Assembly: GCA_963854835.1 (NCBI GenBank)
Contig: OY978525.1
Location: forward strand, 75,059,628-75,123,627
Origin: Megamerina dolium
Taxonomy: Eukaryota > Arthropoda > Insecta > Diptera > Megamerinidae
Direction: 5' to 3'
DNA length: 64,000 nt
Shown here: in pieces, positions 32,401 through 42,541 of the stretch
Numbering within the stretch: position 1 is the stretch's first letter
Layout: each line of letters opens with the position of its first letter
Translations under genes and position numbers: made by a program
Notes under the pieces: model-generated
The model's input: the letters and a program-made list of their open reading frames with translations, nothing else
The model's database searches: none
What the model was told of the DNA's origin: nothing

Positions 32401-32984
32401 AGTGTAAACAAATAATAACCTCAATATCTACCCACCTCGAAGTATCAGTTATCTGGGTTCCAGGACACAAGGGAATCGCAGGCAACGAGAATGCTGATGA
32501 GCTAGCTCGTAGGGGGTCATCTGCAGACAATGAACTAACACCCATTGCCGATGTAGGTGTTCCCCTAGCTGAAGCCAAGGGCATTATTCAAAAACACTAT
32601 CTAAACAAAGCGCAGCGGAAATGGAGTAGCACTACGACCTGCACAATTTCAAAAGCTACCTGGCCAGACTACAGCGAGAAGAGGACAAGGAGCCTTCTGA
32701 GTAGATCTAGGGCCGTCACACACAAACTAATAGCAATATGCACAGCCCACTGGGCCATTGGTACACATGCGGAGAAAATGGGTATCCCGCACAACGACCA
32801 CTGCAGAAGCTGCAACGACATAACCGCTAAGGAGACGGTAGAGCATTTCTTGTGCAAATGCCCAGCCTTATCCAGAAACCGATTAACATCCTTAGGTAGC
32901 CCTTTCTTTGATAACCTTGGACAGGTTTCTAAAATAGGGATCTCCAATATCCTTCAGTTCATAAACAACTCCGGCTTGTTGTAA
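29389..32984 (+). pseudogene. LOA-3 ORF2: EN, RT and RNase H, two lesions
   Basis: Start ATG at 29389 (MLRVAQINLQHAKAA), overlapping the ORF1 stop. Endonuclease to ~30060: FIQEPWI, SAYLSHD, LLGCDANARHAIWGS, LSDHRMI. A TGA at 29935-29937 interrupts the same frame. RT 30660-31450: FSPFKSPGVDGI, FIPKSGRRG, DFRPISLISFVLKTLERI, AYLRGRSTETAL, VDVEGAFNNV, GTPQGGVLSPLLWLLTI, VAYADDEAI. A frameshift near 32050-32090 shifts to the RNase H frame: HIFTDGSKMD, FQAEVYAILQA, LSDSQAAIKAL, IWVPGHKGIAGNENADELAR (catalytic D-E-D-D pattern kept). C-terminal CRSC..ITAKETVEHFLCKCP knuckle. Stop at 32982. Confidence 0.88.
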
Positions 32985-33056
32985 CATATCCCTTCAATAC
33001 TCAGTAGGTCTTAGCAAGATTTATGGCTCAAAACGGCATTTTTGTTTGCTACTTGA

Positions 33057-33090
33057 GCGACCAGGGTCGCAGCCATTCTACCTACCTACC
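33057..33090 (+). other. LOA-3 terminal hairpin and (CTAC)n tail
   Basis: GCGACC AG GGTCGC, then a short spacer and CTACCTACCTACC. It parallels the hairpin plus (CAAC)n at 17821-17870. Confidence 0.7.
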
Positions 33091-33099
33091 TATAGGGTA

Positions 33100-33900
33100 T
33101 AGGTGTATTACAGTGCACTTATCGACTTGAAATGTGTTTAGTGCTGGGTATTCATCACGATGTTCGTTCACAGCAAGATACTCGAAGTTAGTTGTTATAA
33201 AAATCGTCATGTTGTTTATAGGAATAAATTTGTAGATTTCAAACCGTTCTTGATTACCTAAAGGCACCACTCCATGTTGTGGTGAGAGGACTTACATTGC
33301 CGTGGTTCATGTGAGTAAGGACGTCAATTTCCTTTTCAATCCTTTGTAAATCCGAACCAATCATATTAAGTTGAAGTACCAGAGACATGAGCTGTTGGAA
33401 TTGCTTTACTTTTGGATTCTCTTCTTTAATAGAACTTAAGTGATTGCAGATTGTTTGTTTAAGTTGTTCAAATATGCATATATTCTTCGTTATCCTTTAC
33501 ATGAGTCTGAACCCATGACCCCGAATAAAGCATGATGTGTATTCCCAACAATATATAGAGCAGATCTTTTTTTTTTCGTTTTGGAATTAAAAGGCCTGTT
33601 TCTTGAATCAGGTTGCCCCAGGTATCCCGAAGCTGTTGGGAGATTGATTCACACGATTCGTTAGGTATTGATTGGTTGCAGAGTCCAGTAAATGATGTTA
33701 TTCCGACTTACAAAACTTTATTTCTTTCCCAATGTGGTGTTAGATGGTAGTATATGATAAATCCAGGTAGCTATAACAAGTTTTGTTGAACCTATACCAT
33801 CGAAATAGAATCCTGGATTGGTGGAAAATTCTATAATGTTCACAGGAGAGGGCAGTATCAGTGGCAGCAAGAAAAGTGAATTTAAAATGTTACTGAATAT
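33100..33900 (-). pseudogene. Env-like remnant of BEL/Pao-type element, N-terminal side
   Basis: The minus-strand frame 33270-33082 contains QERFEIYKFIPINNMTIF and FEYLAVNEHRDEYPALN, a pattern seen in envelope-like proteins of insect retroelements. Further right, a helical segment (QLMSLVLQLNMIGSDLQRI) resembles the heptad region ahead of it. It is broken by stops and by LOA-3. Whether the parent element was infectious cannot be judged. Described only as a fossil. Confidence 0.45.
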
Positions 33901-33904
33901 TCCT

Positions 33905-36090
33905 TGTTAACTATATGATACTAATTTTCGTTTTGGTTGATTCTGGCAGTGTCGATTTCTAATGAGTGCTGCCTTTTTTGTGAGGTTGGTTCATCATGCT
34001 CGGAATATTCTCTGTGGGCATCATTAAACATTGGAGCAAGTCTATAAATAGGCTTTTCGAACGGTGCATTTGCGCTATTTACATCGCAGACCCGAAATAA
34101 TCCATCATCTCCCTTATAAATGCGGGTAATTCTACCCAATGCCCATTGAAGCACTGGAGTATTATCCTCTTTCAGCATAACAGGCATGCCTTCAATTATT
34201 TTTGGTGAATGTGGTTTCCACTTGCTTTTTTTCTGTGGCTCATGTTAGTAATTTTGTGTCCATTCTTGAGAGTGCAGTCAACGGTCGGGAATTTAGAATA
34301 GCTTCTATTTCCACAATTACTGTTTCTAACTCCTCATAGGTTATAGATGCACATGCTCCTCACTAGGAGGTGTTTGGCTGCCTTGACTGCTCCTTCCAAA
34401 AGCCTTATCTGGCTTTTTCCCTCTAATTTTGTGATGAATCCAAATGAGTACAAGGTAGTCTACTCCTGCTGTTATGAATGGGCGTGTTAGCGTTACTCTG
34501 TCAGCTGGTAGATTTCCCATGGAAAAACACTGCATTGCTTTAGTGCATCGTACGCAATTGTGAAATATACTGCGCGCTAATGACTTTCCATGTGTGATCC
34601 AGAACAGTGCCAACAAAGCTTGCCGTTTGCAGTGGCGATTTTCATCGTGCAGCATCTGTACTAAGCAAATATTTTACTAAAAAGTGCTTGTGAGATAAAA
34701 TTTCGGGGTGCTTTCCTTTGAATGATAGTTATCGCGTGACAATTTTTCTAATTGCTCAGCAAATTCCGCTGCTTGAACAACCTTGATTTTAAAGGTTAAG
34801 GCTTCTTCCAATTCATAATCATCAAGCGCTTTGAAGGTTGGACGCAGTTGTTTAGTTGTTTTTGCATTTTTTATGAATCTCAATACATAATCAATCGTAC
34901 GTTGGAGTGTTCTGAAAGAGTTTCAATGATTTATTTTATCGGTTTTTGTTGAATTTTTAACATTGCTAAACTACTTTTCGTCACCTTACATTCTTCATTG
35001 CATGATATGGCAGTATTTTGTAAGGGTGTATTTGAGAGAAATAGTATATATAAAATAAAATCAAATTTAATATTTTGATAGTTTTTCTGGTAATAAGCCT
35101 CGGGATATTGCGTCAGCTGGGTTTTCTTTTGGCTTGTAAGGCTTGAATTTTGAATTTTCGCTATTCTGTTCGCCTCACAGGTATGAAAGGATGCTGCTGA
35201 TGAATTTATCCAAGTTACCACAATTTATGAATCTGTCCAAAAGAAGTTTTCAGCATTTTGTTTTCGCAAATCTTGTATCACCTTATTAGTTGGTTTCACA
35301 CCTAGTACAGCAGCACAGAGTTCTAGTCGTGGCAGAGTTTGTTTTTTAATTGGTGCTTCTCGTGACTTGCGATAATTTAGTCTGGTTGCTATAGTGTTTT
35401 CTGTGTATGTTGGGGGAATGTAGATTGTAGTTCCACAGACTCGTTCGGATGCATCGACAAATGTATGAATTTGAAGTGATTTTGGATTTTTGTATTTCTA
35501 CACTAATCGATCCACCTTAATGTCGTTTAATGCTTTCATGTTTATGCGAAAATCATTCCAATCGTTTTTAAGATTTAGTAGTAACTCATCATCCCATGAA
35601 ATTGATAACTGCCATAGCTGCTGCAGAAATATTTTCTTCTTCACCACTACAGGTCCAAATAATCCTAACGGATCCAAGATTTTTGCAAGTTCTGAGCTTA
35701 CTATTCTATTCGTCACAACTCTTGCCGTTGGATTTTGTGTTAGCCCACCCAACTGATCAGACTTTGGTAGTCATATTAATCCGAGTGTTTTAATTGAATA
35801 ATTTGAGGATTCGTCTAAATCCAGATTGACCTCTTGATCTTCAAGTGGAAATCCGTTTAATAATTCAGGATGATTTGAACAATATTTCCTAAGCTTAAAG
35901 TCAGCTCCTCGCACGAGTGAATTTACTTGTTGTTGTGATAATATACGAACGATCTCAGCGAGCCCACTAATCCGCCCACCCGACCGAGGGTCGCATCCGT
36001 CTGAACCCACGGATCGGTGACCGATAACAGTAGCAGCCCGGACTATTCTGTAAAAACAGCTATAATATATAGGGAGCAGAGGATAATATA
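33905..36090 (-). pseudogene. BEL/Pao pol polyprotein remnant (RT end, RNase H, integrase)
   Basis: Minus-strand pieces in pol order. 36090-35771: LRKYCSNHPELL and IKTLGL, after the RT core. 35752-35498: NRIVSSELAKILDPLGLFGP, followed by VVKKKIFLQQLWQLSISWDD, a BEL/Pao hallmark. 35221-34931: VTWINSSAASFHTCEANRIA (RNase H to linker). 34655-34341: LLHDENRHC-like H2C2 finger with CVRCTKA, then LTRPFITAGVDYLV. 34187-33921: C-terminal MLKEDNTPVLQWALGRI and IYKGDDGLFRVCDV. The core RT and the integrase catalytic domain are missing or unrecognisable. Many stops. Confidence 0.8.
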
Positions 36091-36157
36091 GTATCCGCAT
36101 CAGCTACAGAAAAAATATTTTCATCCGCTGAAAAAAATCATTAAAGAAAATAATATA

Positions 36158-36596
36158 CCAGGTGTACAACCTTAAATCCTGCTTGCAAATCATGGTCCTC
36201 AACTTTTCTGGGTCTATTTTCACGCTTCTTGTCACTCAAGTCAAAATGGCCTTCTTTAAACCGACGAAACCAGTCTCTGCAAGTGGTTTCCGATAACGCA
36301 CTGTCGTCATAGGCCTCCACAAGCATTTGATGCGACTCAGAAGCAGATTTCTTCTAACTGAAGCAAAAAAGTAGAGCTTCCCGCATATGCTCTTTTTCCG
36401 GCACGAAACTAGAGATGATTATACGAGGAAAAATGTATGTTGTTGTATGAAATCACTGTTGATGTTTACTAGTTGATGTAAACAGGTGTCGAACTCATAA
36501 AAAAAGAGGATGCACAGTCGACACAGTCGATAATAGCTTAATATGATCACTAACTCCATATACGAGCAAACAACGGATTTAAGCTTGTACACCTGG
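36158..36596 (-). mobile_element. Internally deleted mariner, 439 bp
   Basis: Terminal inverted repeats CCAGGTGTACAACCTTAAAT (left) and CCAGGTGTACAAGCTTAAAT (right, reverse complement), bordered by TA on both sides. The minus strand still encodes the transposase N-terminus (CRDWFRRFKEGHFDLSDKK ... VEDHDLQ), then jumps to the 3' end. It is the same family as the truncated mariner at 47297-48345, whose coding region starts with the same HTH segment. Confidence 0.85.
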
Positions 36597-36769
36597 TATA
36601 TACAAAAATCAAATTAATTAAGCAAGCTTTTATAGTGAAAAGTGGAGAGGATATATCAAAGACATAATAGTAGGAATTAAAGTCGCAAGATAAACAGCGA
36701 AACGGATCATTGTGCGTAATTCGTTTTACAAGTAACGAGGAATATTTCACGTTGGGGCCCAACGCAGGT

Positions 36770-37886
36770 TCCTGAAAGCAAACAGTAATAATTGTTTTTG
36801 AACCGATTCCAGATTATCTTTATACAATTAATACTGTGAGGTCCGAAGAGCAGATGCATATTGCAATATAGGTCGATCCAATGTTGTGAAAAGGGTTTTT
36901 GTAATATATGGATCATTAAATCCGTTAGACCATCTTTTAATGAAGGCTAAAACTTCCTTAACCTTATTTACACAGATATTAATATGAAAATTAAAGCGTA
37001 ATTTGGTACCCATGATAATTCTGAAGTCAGCAAATATTTGGACTTGCTCTATGGTGTGATCTTCAATTTTATGTGTGACAGAAAGTGGAGATTTTCTTGA
37101 AAAACACATAAATTCACATTTTTTATGTTAAGATTCTTGGAATTTATATTGCATCACTTGATCAAATTGTCGAGGTCATCTTGGAGACAAAACTTCACAT
37201 CATCTGCATATATTAAAATTTCAGAATATCTTATCCTTGTAGGCAAATCATTAATGAAGAGTGAAGCGTGATGAAAACTCCAACAGGTTGGTTAGAGTAG
37301 ACTTGCCTTGTTAGGACAATGATATAATTGAGCTGACAGATTGGATTATTCGTTTTGTTACTTTATGCCTCAAACATTTTAGGAATAGCACTAAGTTTTG
37401 CAATGTCTATGTAATTGTCAATAGAAGGCTTCAACTCTTTGAAGAGGTATAATATAAGATTCTTTCCACAATTGTCTGAAAATTCCATGTTTGTGTGAAG
37501 ATATGAAGATTCTTGACAAAGGAACGGATAGATGGTCAGCACAACTACGAAGTATAGACGTTGAAATATTGTCAGGTCCAGAATTAAAGGAATGCTTTAG
37601 AGTTTTCAAGTAGTAGAGAAAATCTTCAGCTGACAATAAAAGGCCGACCATGAAACCGTATGAAGACATTAAAAATTGGTATGAAATATCTGTATTGAAA
37701 GACTCAGTTGAGTAGTTTGACTTGAAAAAATCAGGAAGCACATTAGAAATAACATGTTCACTACTAAATTGGTATCATTGTGTTTCATTGAAGATGGAAA
37801 CGCACTGCATTTACGTTTAGGATTAACAAAATCATAAAAGACTTTCGGATTACCAACTATATCAGATCTTATTGTATCTATGCCGG
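36770..37886 (-). pseudogene. CR1/I-group LINE, RT part
   Basis: Minus-strand pieces. Linker and RT start at 37870-37418: SGPDNISTSILRSCADHLSVPLSRIF, then LWKESYIIPL. RT thumb at 37109-36828: IEQVQIFADFRIIMGTKLRFNFHI, FIKRWSNGFNDPYITKTLF, PILQYAS. The middle, including the catalytic YADD, is decayed near 37180-37210, where the plus-strand complement still hints at IYADD. No RNase H. The element continues right of the SINE. Confidence 0.65.
37879..37886. repeat. Left SINE target-site duplication
   Basis: TATGCCGG, repeated at 38246-38253 on the other side of the SINE. Confidence 0.75.
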
Positions 37887-38245
37887 TGCCGTGGCTCAGT
37901 GGTTAGTATGTTGGCCTTCTGATCTGTAGGTCGTGGTTCAATCCCCGGCTCATGCATAATAAATTTAATATCGAAAAGATTTTTCTTTCGAACGGTACCC
38001 ACCTGTCGGCAAGCAATTGGCAATTCTTCCGACAGTAACAACTTGCCATGAAAAGCTTCTAAAAGAACTCTGTGACAAAGCTCAGAAAAAGTGATGTCGC
38101 AAGGGTTCTGCCGTTCGGAACCGGCTAAAATAAGTAGGTCCCTTCTAATACTGTCTAAAATTTAACACGCACAACAGTAATTGAAGAGAAGCTGGGCCAA
38201 TGAGCCCTTCGGGGCTTTAAGTGCCACATATTTATTTTATTTATT
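37887..38245 (+). mobile_element. tRNA-derived SINE, full length (~360 bp)
   Basis: Starts TGCCGTGGCTCAGTGGTTAG with a textbook RNA polymerase III A box (TGGCTCAGTGG) and, ~35 bp later, a B box GGTTCAATCCC. It is followed by a ~250-bp body unrelated to tRNA and a 3' end GAGCCCTTCGGGGCTTTAAGTGCCAC with an ATTT-rich tail. It is bordered by an 8-bp duplication and inserted in the CR1/I-group LINE. At least six partial relatives lie elsewhere in the window (2254, 2625, 13791, 56533, 57421, 62564). Transcribed by Pol III if active, and mobilised by a LINE not identified here. Confidence 0.88.
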
Positions 38246-38253
38246 TATGCCGG
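38246..38253. repeat. Right SINE target-site duplication
   Basis: TATGCCGG, as at 37879-37886. Confidence 0.75.
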
Positions 38254-39015
38254 AGCGAAGAGTATTTCTAATAATCAGAGATTTGATGGGTTTTCATGCA
38301 TGTTTTAAAAGTATGTGATTTCATGTTCATGCGTTGTTATATTTGTTTCACATTTGGGAACACATATTTGGAAAACGTCATACATTATGTTATTAGAGGT
38401 AATAATAGCTTCTTGAACAACATCGAAATTATGTGGCCAAATTTTGGCGCATAGAATATTCAAAAGTTTCGAATAATTGGTAATTCAGTGAGGGATGATA
38501 GGGGTCTTCTGGACATACGAAAGGACAACAACGCGATATTGAGCATTCCGATACATTATCAACATATACTAAAAGTAATCACTTGCCAGAGATTCGTGAT
38601 TGTATTTGTTTGAGAATGCGACAGATCACCAATTTGATCTAAGAAGTACATCGGTATGTTGAATATAAATGTTTAAGCGGAAAGTAGGTGCAAGTTATGT
38701 ATAAAAAGTTGCAACCAAATTGAATACGTACACATATAAAATTTAAAATTTCAGCGTTATTCAACTGAATTATTTTCTAAGCGAAAACGGTTTACACGGG
38801 GATAAGAACAGCGCCACCAAATTTGATTAAACGGTATTTTCTGTATACTTGGTAATCATTGCAGAATATTTCAGCATTATGAACAGTTTGTTTAAGCCTA
38901 GTTTCCGAATATGTTAAAATGTGGTAATTAAAAGCAAAACTATTCAAATGAATATTTGTAAGTTTTGTATTTAAGCCTCTAACGTTTCGATAATAAACGA
39001 AGTAGTAACGGTATG
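38246..39015 (-). pseudogene. CR1/I-group LINE, endonuclease part
   Basis: Minus-strand sequence from about 39010 leftward resembles the start of an EN domain (RGLNTKLTNIHLNSFAFNYH, ILTYSETRLK, then NDYQVYRK and GGAVLIPV), with several frameshifts. It is joined through the SINE to the RT part at 36770-37886. ETRLK corresponds to the ETWL box with its metal-binding Glu; Trp is lost. Inactive. Confidence 0.6.
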
Positions 39016-39589
39016 CCTTTATTAAGAGCTATGGGAAAAACGTGCAAATAATCAACACAAGTTATATGAATCTATCCTTATCACACTTATTAGTTCTTAC
39101 CCTTTAATTTAAATAGTACAAAATAAAACTACTTTTGAGCCAACGCCGCACAGATTGAGCAGTGACCAAGTGGTTAATTAAAAAAAAAAAAATATTAAAC
39201 TACGATAGAGGGTACAAGCAAAGCACTTTTTTTATAATTGTGTCACGGAACTGTTTGGTTACTATTGCGCTTGCCGCCAAGAGGGGTATCATCTGAAATA
39301 AATGCCCTTCATATACTAATTAAAATTGCGCTTCTACATAGATCGAACTCACAGCCTTCATCGGAACGTGAATGTGCTAACCATTTAGCTACGGCAACAT
39401 ATAAAAATGTTGATAATTTTTACATACATCTTTAGCAATTAACAAAATGACAACCTCAAAATCAGTTTTGATTTTTTTTTTAATTAAATGCTGCTGAGAC
39501 AAGAGACTGAACTATATATTTCAGTACAGATAAATTGGGTTGTCTCTTTCTTCATATGGAAAAAGTGCAGGTGTGTTAGCGAAACACAA
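39016..39589. other. AT-rich spacer with possible SINE head trace
   Basis: 39328-39402, read on the minus strand, vaguely matches the SINE head (GCCGTAGCTAAATGGTTAGC, then a diverged B box). Elsewhere nothing was recognised. Confidence 0.4.
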
Positions 39590-40342
39590 AAATTGTATGA
39601 GTGTATGGTATTACGGTTACATATTAATGAGAAAATGTGGCATACATTACTTTTTTTCATATAAGAAATTATATGCAAAAACACCATGCATGCAGTTTTT
39701 ATATTTGAAATGCTATGTGAAACGGATCGTAAGAATATATGCATCCAAAATAAGCGAACTGGGAAAATGAACAAGTGTAAACTTTTGTATATGATTGGAA
39801 GGGTTTGTTACTTTAAAGATATTATAAAATGTGTTCAAAGCGACATTGGCGTCATTTGATTAAAAAAGTAAAAGTTTTCAATAGTCAATAAATATGTTAG
39901 AATCTGTTGAAGAAGCAGCAACAAGTAGCGATGGTGATCAGCCATCTGACCAATCAGACAGTTTGTGTGAAAAGCTTTGCCAATAGAATATGGTGTTAGA
40001 AGAAAGTGCTTTGATTAACTCCTTTTTATATTGCGTTCTGAAGGAATGTGTGTACCAGTGTTCTCTAAAACCTTAATAAAACGTGACAAATCCGTATTGC
40101 GTACAGTGTCACCCGGTACTTATATGCACATAGGGCATATAAGATTAAACATTTTAATCCCAATGTTTATTGTAACAAATAATAAATTATAATAAATAAA
40201 ATGTGAAAAAAGTGACTAACCATTTCGTATCCATTTGTAATAATCTAGGTTATATATTTCTAGTATACGTACAGAAAGAATACTCTGCTGAGAAGTGTAT
40301 ATTTATATACATAAAACGCATGATATGATTTCGTGTTACTTT
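39590..40342 (+). repeat. Repeat X copy 2 (empty site for RTE copy B)
   Basis: Collinear with 19480-19526 plus 22903-23552, with extra sequence at 39910-40090 that copy 1 lacks. It ends in the same conserved ~70-bp block (40268-40339). A short open stretch at about 39896 (SVEEAATSSDGDQPSDQSDS) is acidic and might be a coding relic. Family not recognised. Confidence 0.75.
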
Positions 40343-40517
40343 TATCGAGCACCATTTTTGAGGCAAATGTAAAGTTTGGTAAAGCAGGCATGTAGGACAT
40401 GTCTGTACAAAAATGCATGCATCTTGTAAGGTACCGGCTATAAGGGCGATACATTACTTTGTGCAAACATTCCTCTTTTCCACTGGGGCTGTTATATACA
40501 TATATATACATATATAA
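40343..40517. other. Spacer before LOA-1
   Basis: No feature recognised apart from a small ATATATACATAT tract directly at the LOA-1 5' end. Confidence 0.4.
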
Positions 40518-40682
40518 CCCGCCTCGAGGGTGCCGACTGGAAATAGATACTACAGTTTAGCCTGTATGATGTCAGGCGGTATCTAGCTAAGATAAGGGTA
40601 AGTTGGTGAGTGTTTGTTACTCTTCAATAGTACAGCATTCGGCAACGTACTCTTATCATGGTCGGAGGTGAGGGGCTGGATT

Positions 40683-40706
40683 AAGGTGTTAAGCGATCCG
40701 TGCCGA
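40683..40706 (+). promoter_or_regulatory. Conserved LOA 5'UTR motif (LOA-1)
   Basis: AAGGTGTTAAGCGATCCGTG followed by CCGA, identical in LOA-2 at 50575-50598 and 20/24 matching in LOA-3 at 28049-28072. A nearby stem (GGCTGGG with GCCCAGTC, about 40718-40752) also lies in this leader. Confidence 0.5.
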
Positions 40707-40917
40707 AAATCAGCCTGGCTGGGGGCCCCTTTTTCAAATAGCCCAGTCGCTAACGTGAGCTTACGGATACCTGGCGCCCTCCGTAATAATTAGCCTTACC
40801 TGCGTACTGCGAATCTCTGCGCAGGCGGACATTTATTTCATCGCAACTTGTGGGAACAAGATTGATTCTAAAAACCCAAAAACCGGATCTCGATCCAAAA
40901 ATCTGGGGGTTCCGGGG

Positions 40918-42541
40918 GTGTTAACGGGTGGAACGGCGGACAATAAGGCTTCACTAGAGGCCGAGCTGTTAGCTGCATCACTCGTTCCCACCTCTGGAAC
41001 TCAGAACGAAATTCCTGCAATGGTGGACAGCACTGCCTCATACGAAGTAGTGCTCATAGCCACGGCGGGAAAAGTGGTGGAGGGGGTGGCGGAAAATGAG
41101 GCTTCCTTAGAAGCCGAGTTTTTAGCCAGCCCAAAATCAATGGCAACATCTGTCGCAGCGGACGGAACGGGTCTCGGAAGACCTAAGCCGGCGGCTGCGA
41201 TGGTGTTGAATGAAGAGGACGGTGTCACCAGGTCGGCAGGGAAGCCGGTTTGGAGGCAGCGTAAAACATCTGGCCGAACATCTGATGGTGTGGACGAAGA
41301 CGATCCTAGTGGAGCGGAATCGTTAGCTTTATCAGGTGTAAGCGAAGAGGACGGAGTCTCCAGAGCAGAGCGAATCCTGTTGAAGAAACGGGAGAAGCAG
41401 AAGCTAAAGAGACAACGTAAAAAGGCCATGAAGTCGTCGGAGAAGACCATTGACCAACTGTCGGGCCAACTCAGTGGACTTGTGCAAGATGAGTCGACCT
41501 TGGAGGTGGAGAACTCGGGGAAGAGGTTCAGGGGCGATAGCTCCGGAACCACTTTGAAAAGTTCAACGCCTGAGGAGCCTCATCCGAAGACGACGGAGGG
41601 GCCAATTGAGGTTGATGCTGGGAAGGATGGACAACCATCCTTTGAGAAGGTTGATAATTCTTCCACGCACACACCAAAAGGGGCAAGTGCTCGGAGAGAT
41701 GGACGGACAATTATAAAGGCCGTCAGTCGCTCCGAAAGGGGCTCGAGGACCAAGCCTAACACGGGTAGAGTAGCTCTGGGAACGATGGGTCAGGGAAATT
41801 CGACATCGGAGGGTGGGGGGGGGTGGGTTGTTTGTTATGAGCGGGGTGGACAATATGGAAAGATTGTTAACCCAGCGGACTCACAGTCCTCGCATGCTGC
41901 ACCTGGGCCGAGCGGTCTTAGCAGAACGCCTAAACGTCGGGCTGAACAGGCAAAGGGCGAGCCCGAGGAAGACTTACGCTCAAGTAGCGGAAGCTGACCT
42001 CGTTATGGGAGTCATGGACTTGTCACTAGAGGGGCGTCTGGAGGATACTCATCTGAGTACCTTCAAGGTATCTTTGTTGGATGCCATGGAGTCCCTTGAA
42101 GACGATGTGAATGACATTGGATTTGTCAGCAGGGCAAGGGTGGAGAGCGGATTGATTGTACTAAGGTTCAAAAATCAGCTATCCAAGCAATGGCTGTGCA
42201 AGACAGTGGAGCACCTAACCGGTTTGTGGGAGGCTGCAAAGCTCAAATGTGACAGCCTAACTGCCTTGTCGACAAAGAGGAAGATGGTGATTGTTGCTCA
42301 TGGCAATGCTGTGGCCAGCGACATCATCCTCAGAAGGCTGCAGCGCCAGAACGTCTGTGTGAAGGACACTTCCAAATGGAGTGTTATCTGCACAGAGGAG
42401 TTTGGCGAGGCAGAAAGGGCAGATGTCGTACTCACCGTGCTGTGTCCTAAGGAGGACGCGGAGGCCGTCAGGATCGCAGGGGGGAGACTCAACTGCGGTC
42501 TTGAACAGGCCGTCGTTAAATTCCAGAAGGATGCAGTATGA
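40918..42541 (+). pseudogene. LOA-1 ORF1 (gag-like) in two overlapping frames
   Basis: Frame 1 (to 41997) is Ala/Ser/Glu/Lys-rich and repetitive (ASLEAELLA, ENEASLEAEFLA; then KKREKQKLKRQRKKAMKSSE, a basic helix). Frame 2 (from about 41880 to the TGA at 42539) is the globular half, beginning ..SPRKTYAQVAEADLVMGVMD. The usual product would need a shift between them around 41940-41990, and LOA-2 has exactly the same arrangement. No ATG precedes the first in-frame Met at about 41020, so the start is unresolved. Presumed RNA-binding RNP protein. Confidence 0.7.

Larger units (their letters stand above)
27928..33090 (+). mobile_element. LOA-like non-LTR retrotransposon LOA-3, nearly full length
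   Basis: About 5.16 kb in plus orientation: 5'UTR (~300 bp), ORF1, ORF2 (EN, RT, RNase H, Cys/His tail), and a 3'UTR ending in hairpin GCGACC-AG-GGTCGC (33057-33070) and a (CTAC)n tail. It is inserted in the env-like region of a BEL/Pao element. A degenerate duplication, TATAGGTATAGGAG at the left (27914 on) and TATAGGGTATAGGTG at the right (33091 on), is the likely target duplication. Only one nonsense codon and two frameshifts separate it from intact ORFs. Confidence 0.85.

Noticed and set aside
37887..37965. Possible genuine tRNA gene
   Set aside because: A and B boxes are present, but it continues into the SINE body, has target duplications and does not form a clean acceptor stem with a CCA-proximal end; other copies are diverged.
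40260..40511. Minus-strand ORF resembling a continuation of the R1 3' fragment at 23456
   Set aside because: The similarity to the 23456-23878 ORF is confined to the shared repeat X block; the rest (KVMYRPYSRYL...) shows no R1 motif.
41001..41552. 183-codon minus-strand ORF (and the corresponding 50725-51429)
   Set aside because: Antisense to the low-complexity LOA ORF1; its Ser/Pro-rich composition is the complement of the Glu/Ala-rich frame.
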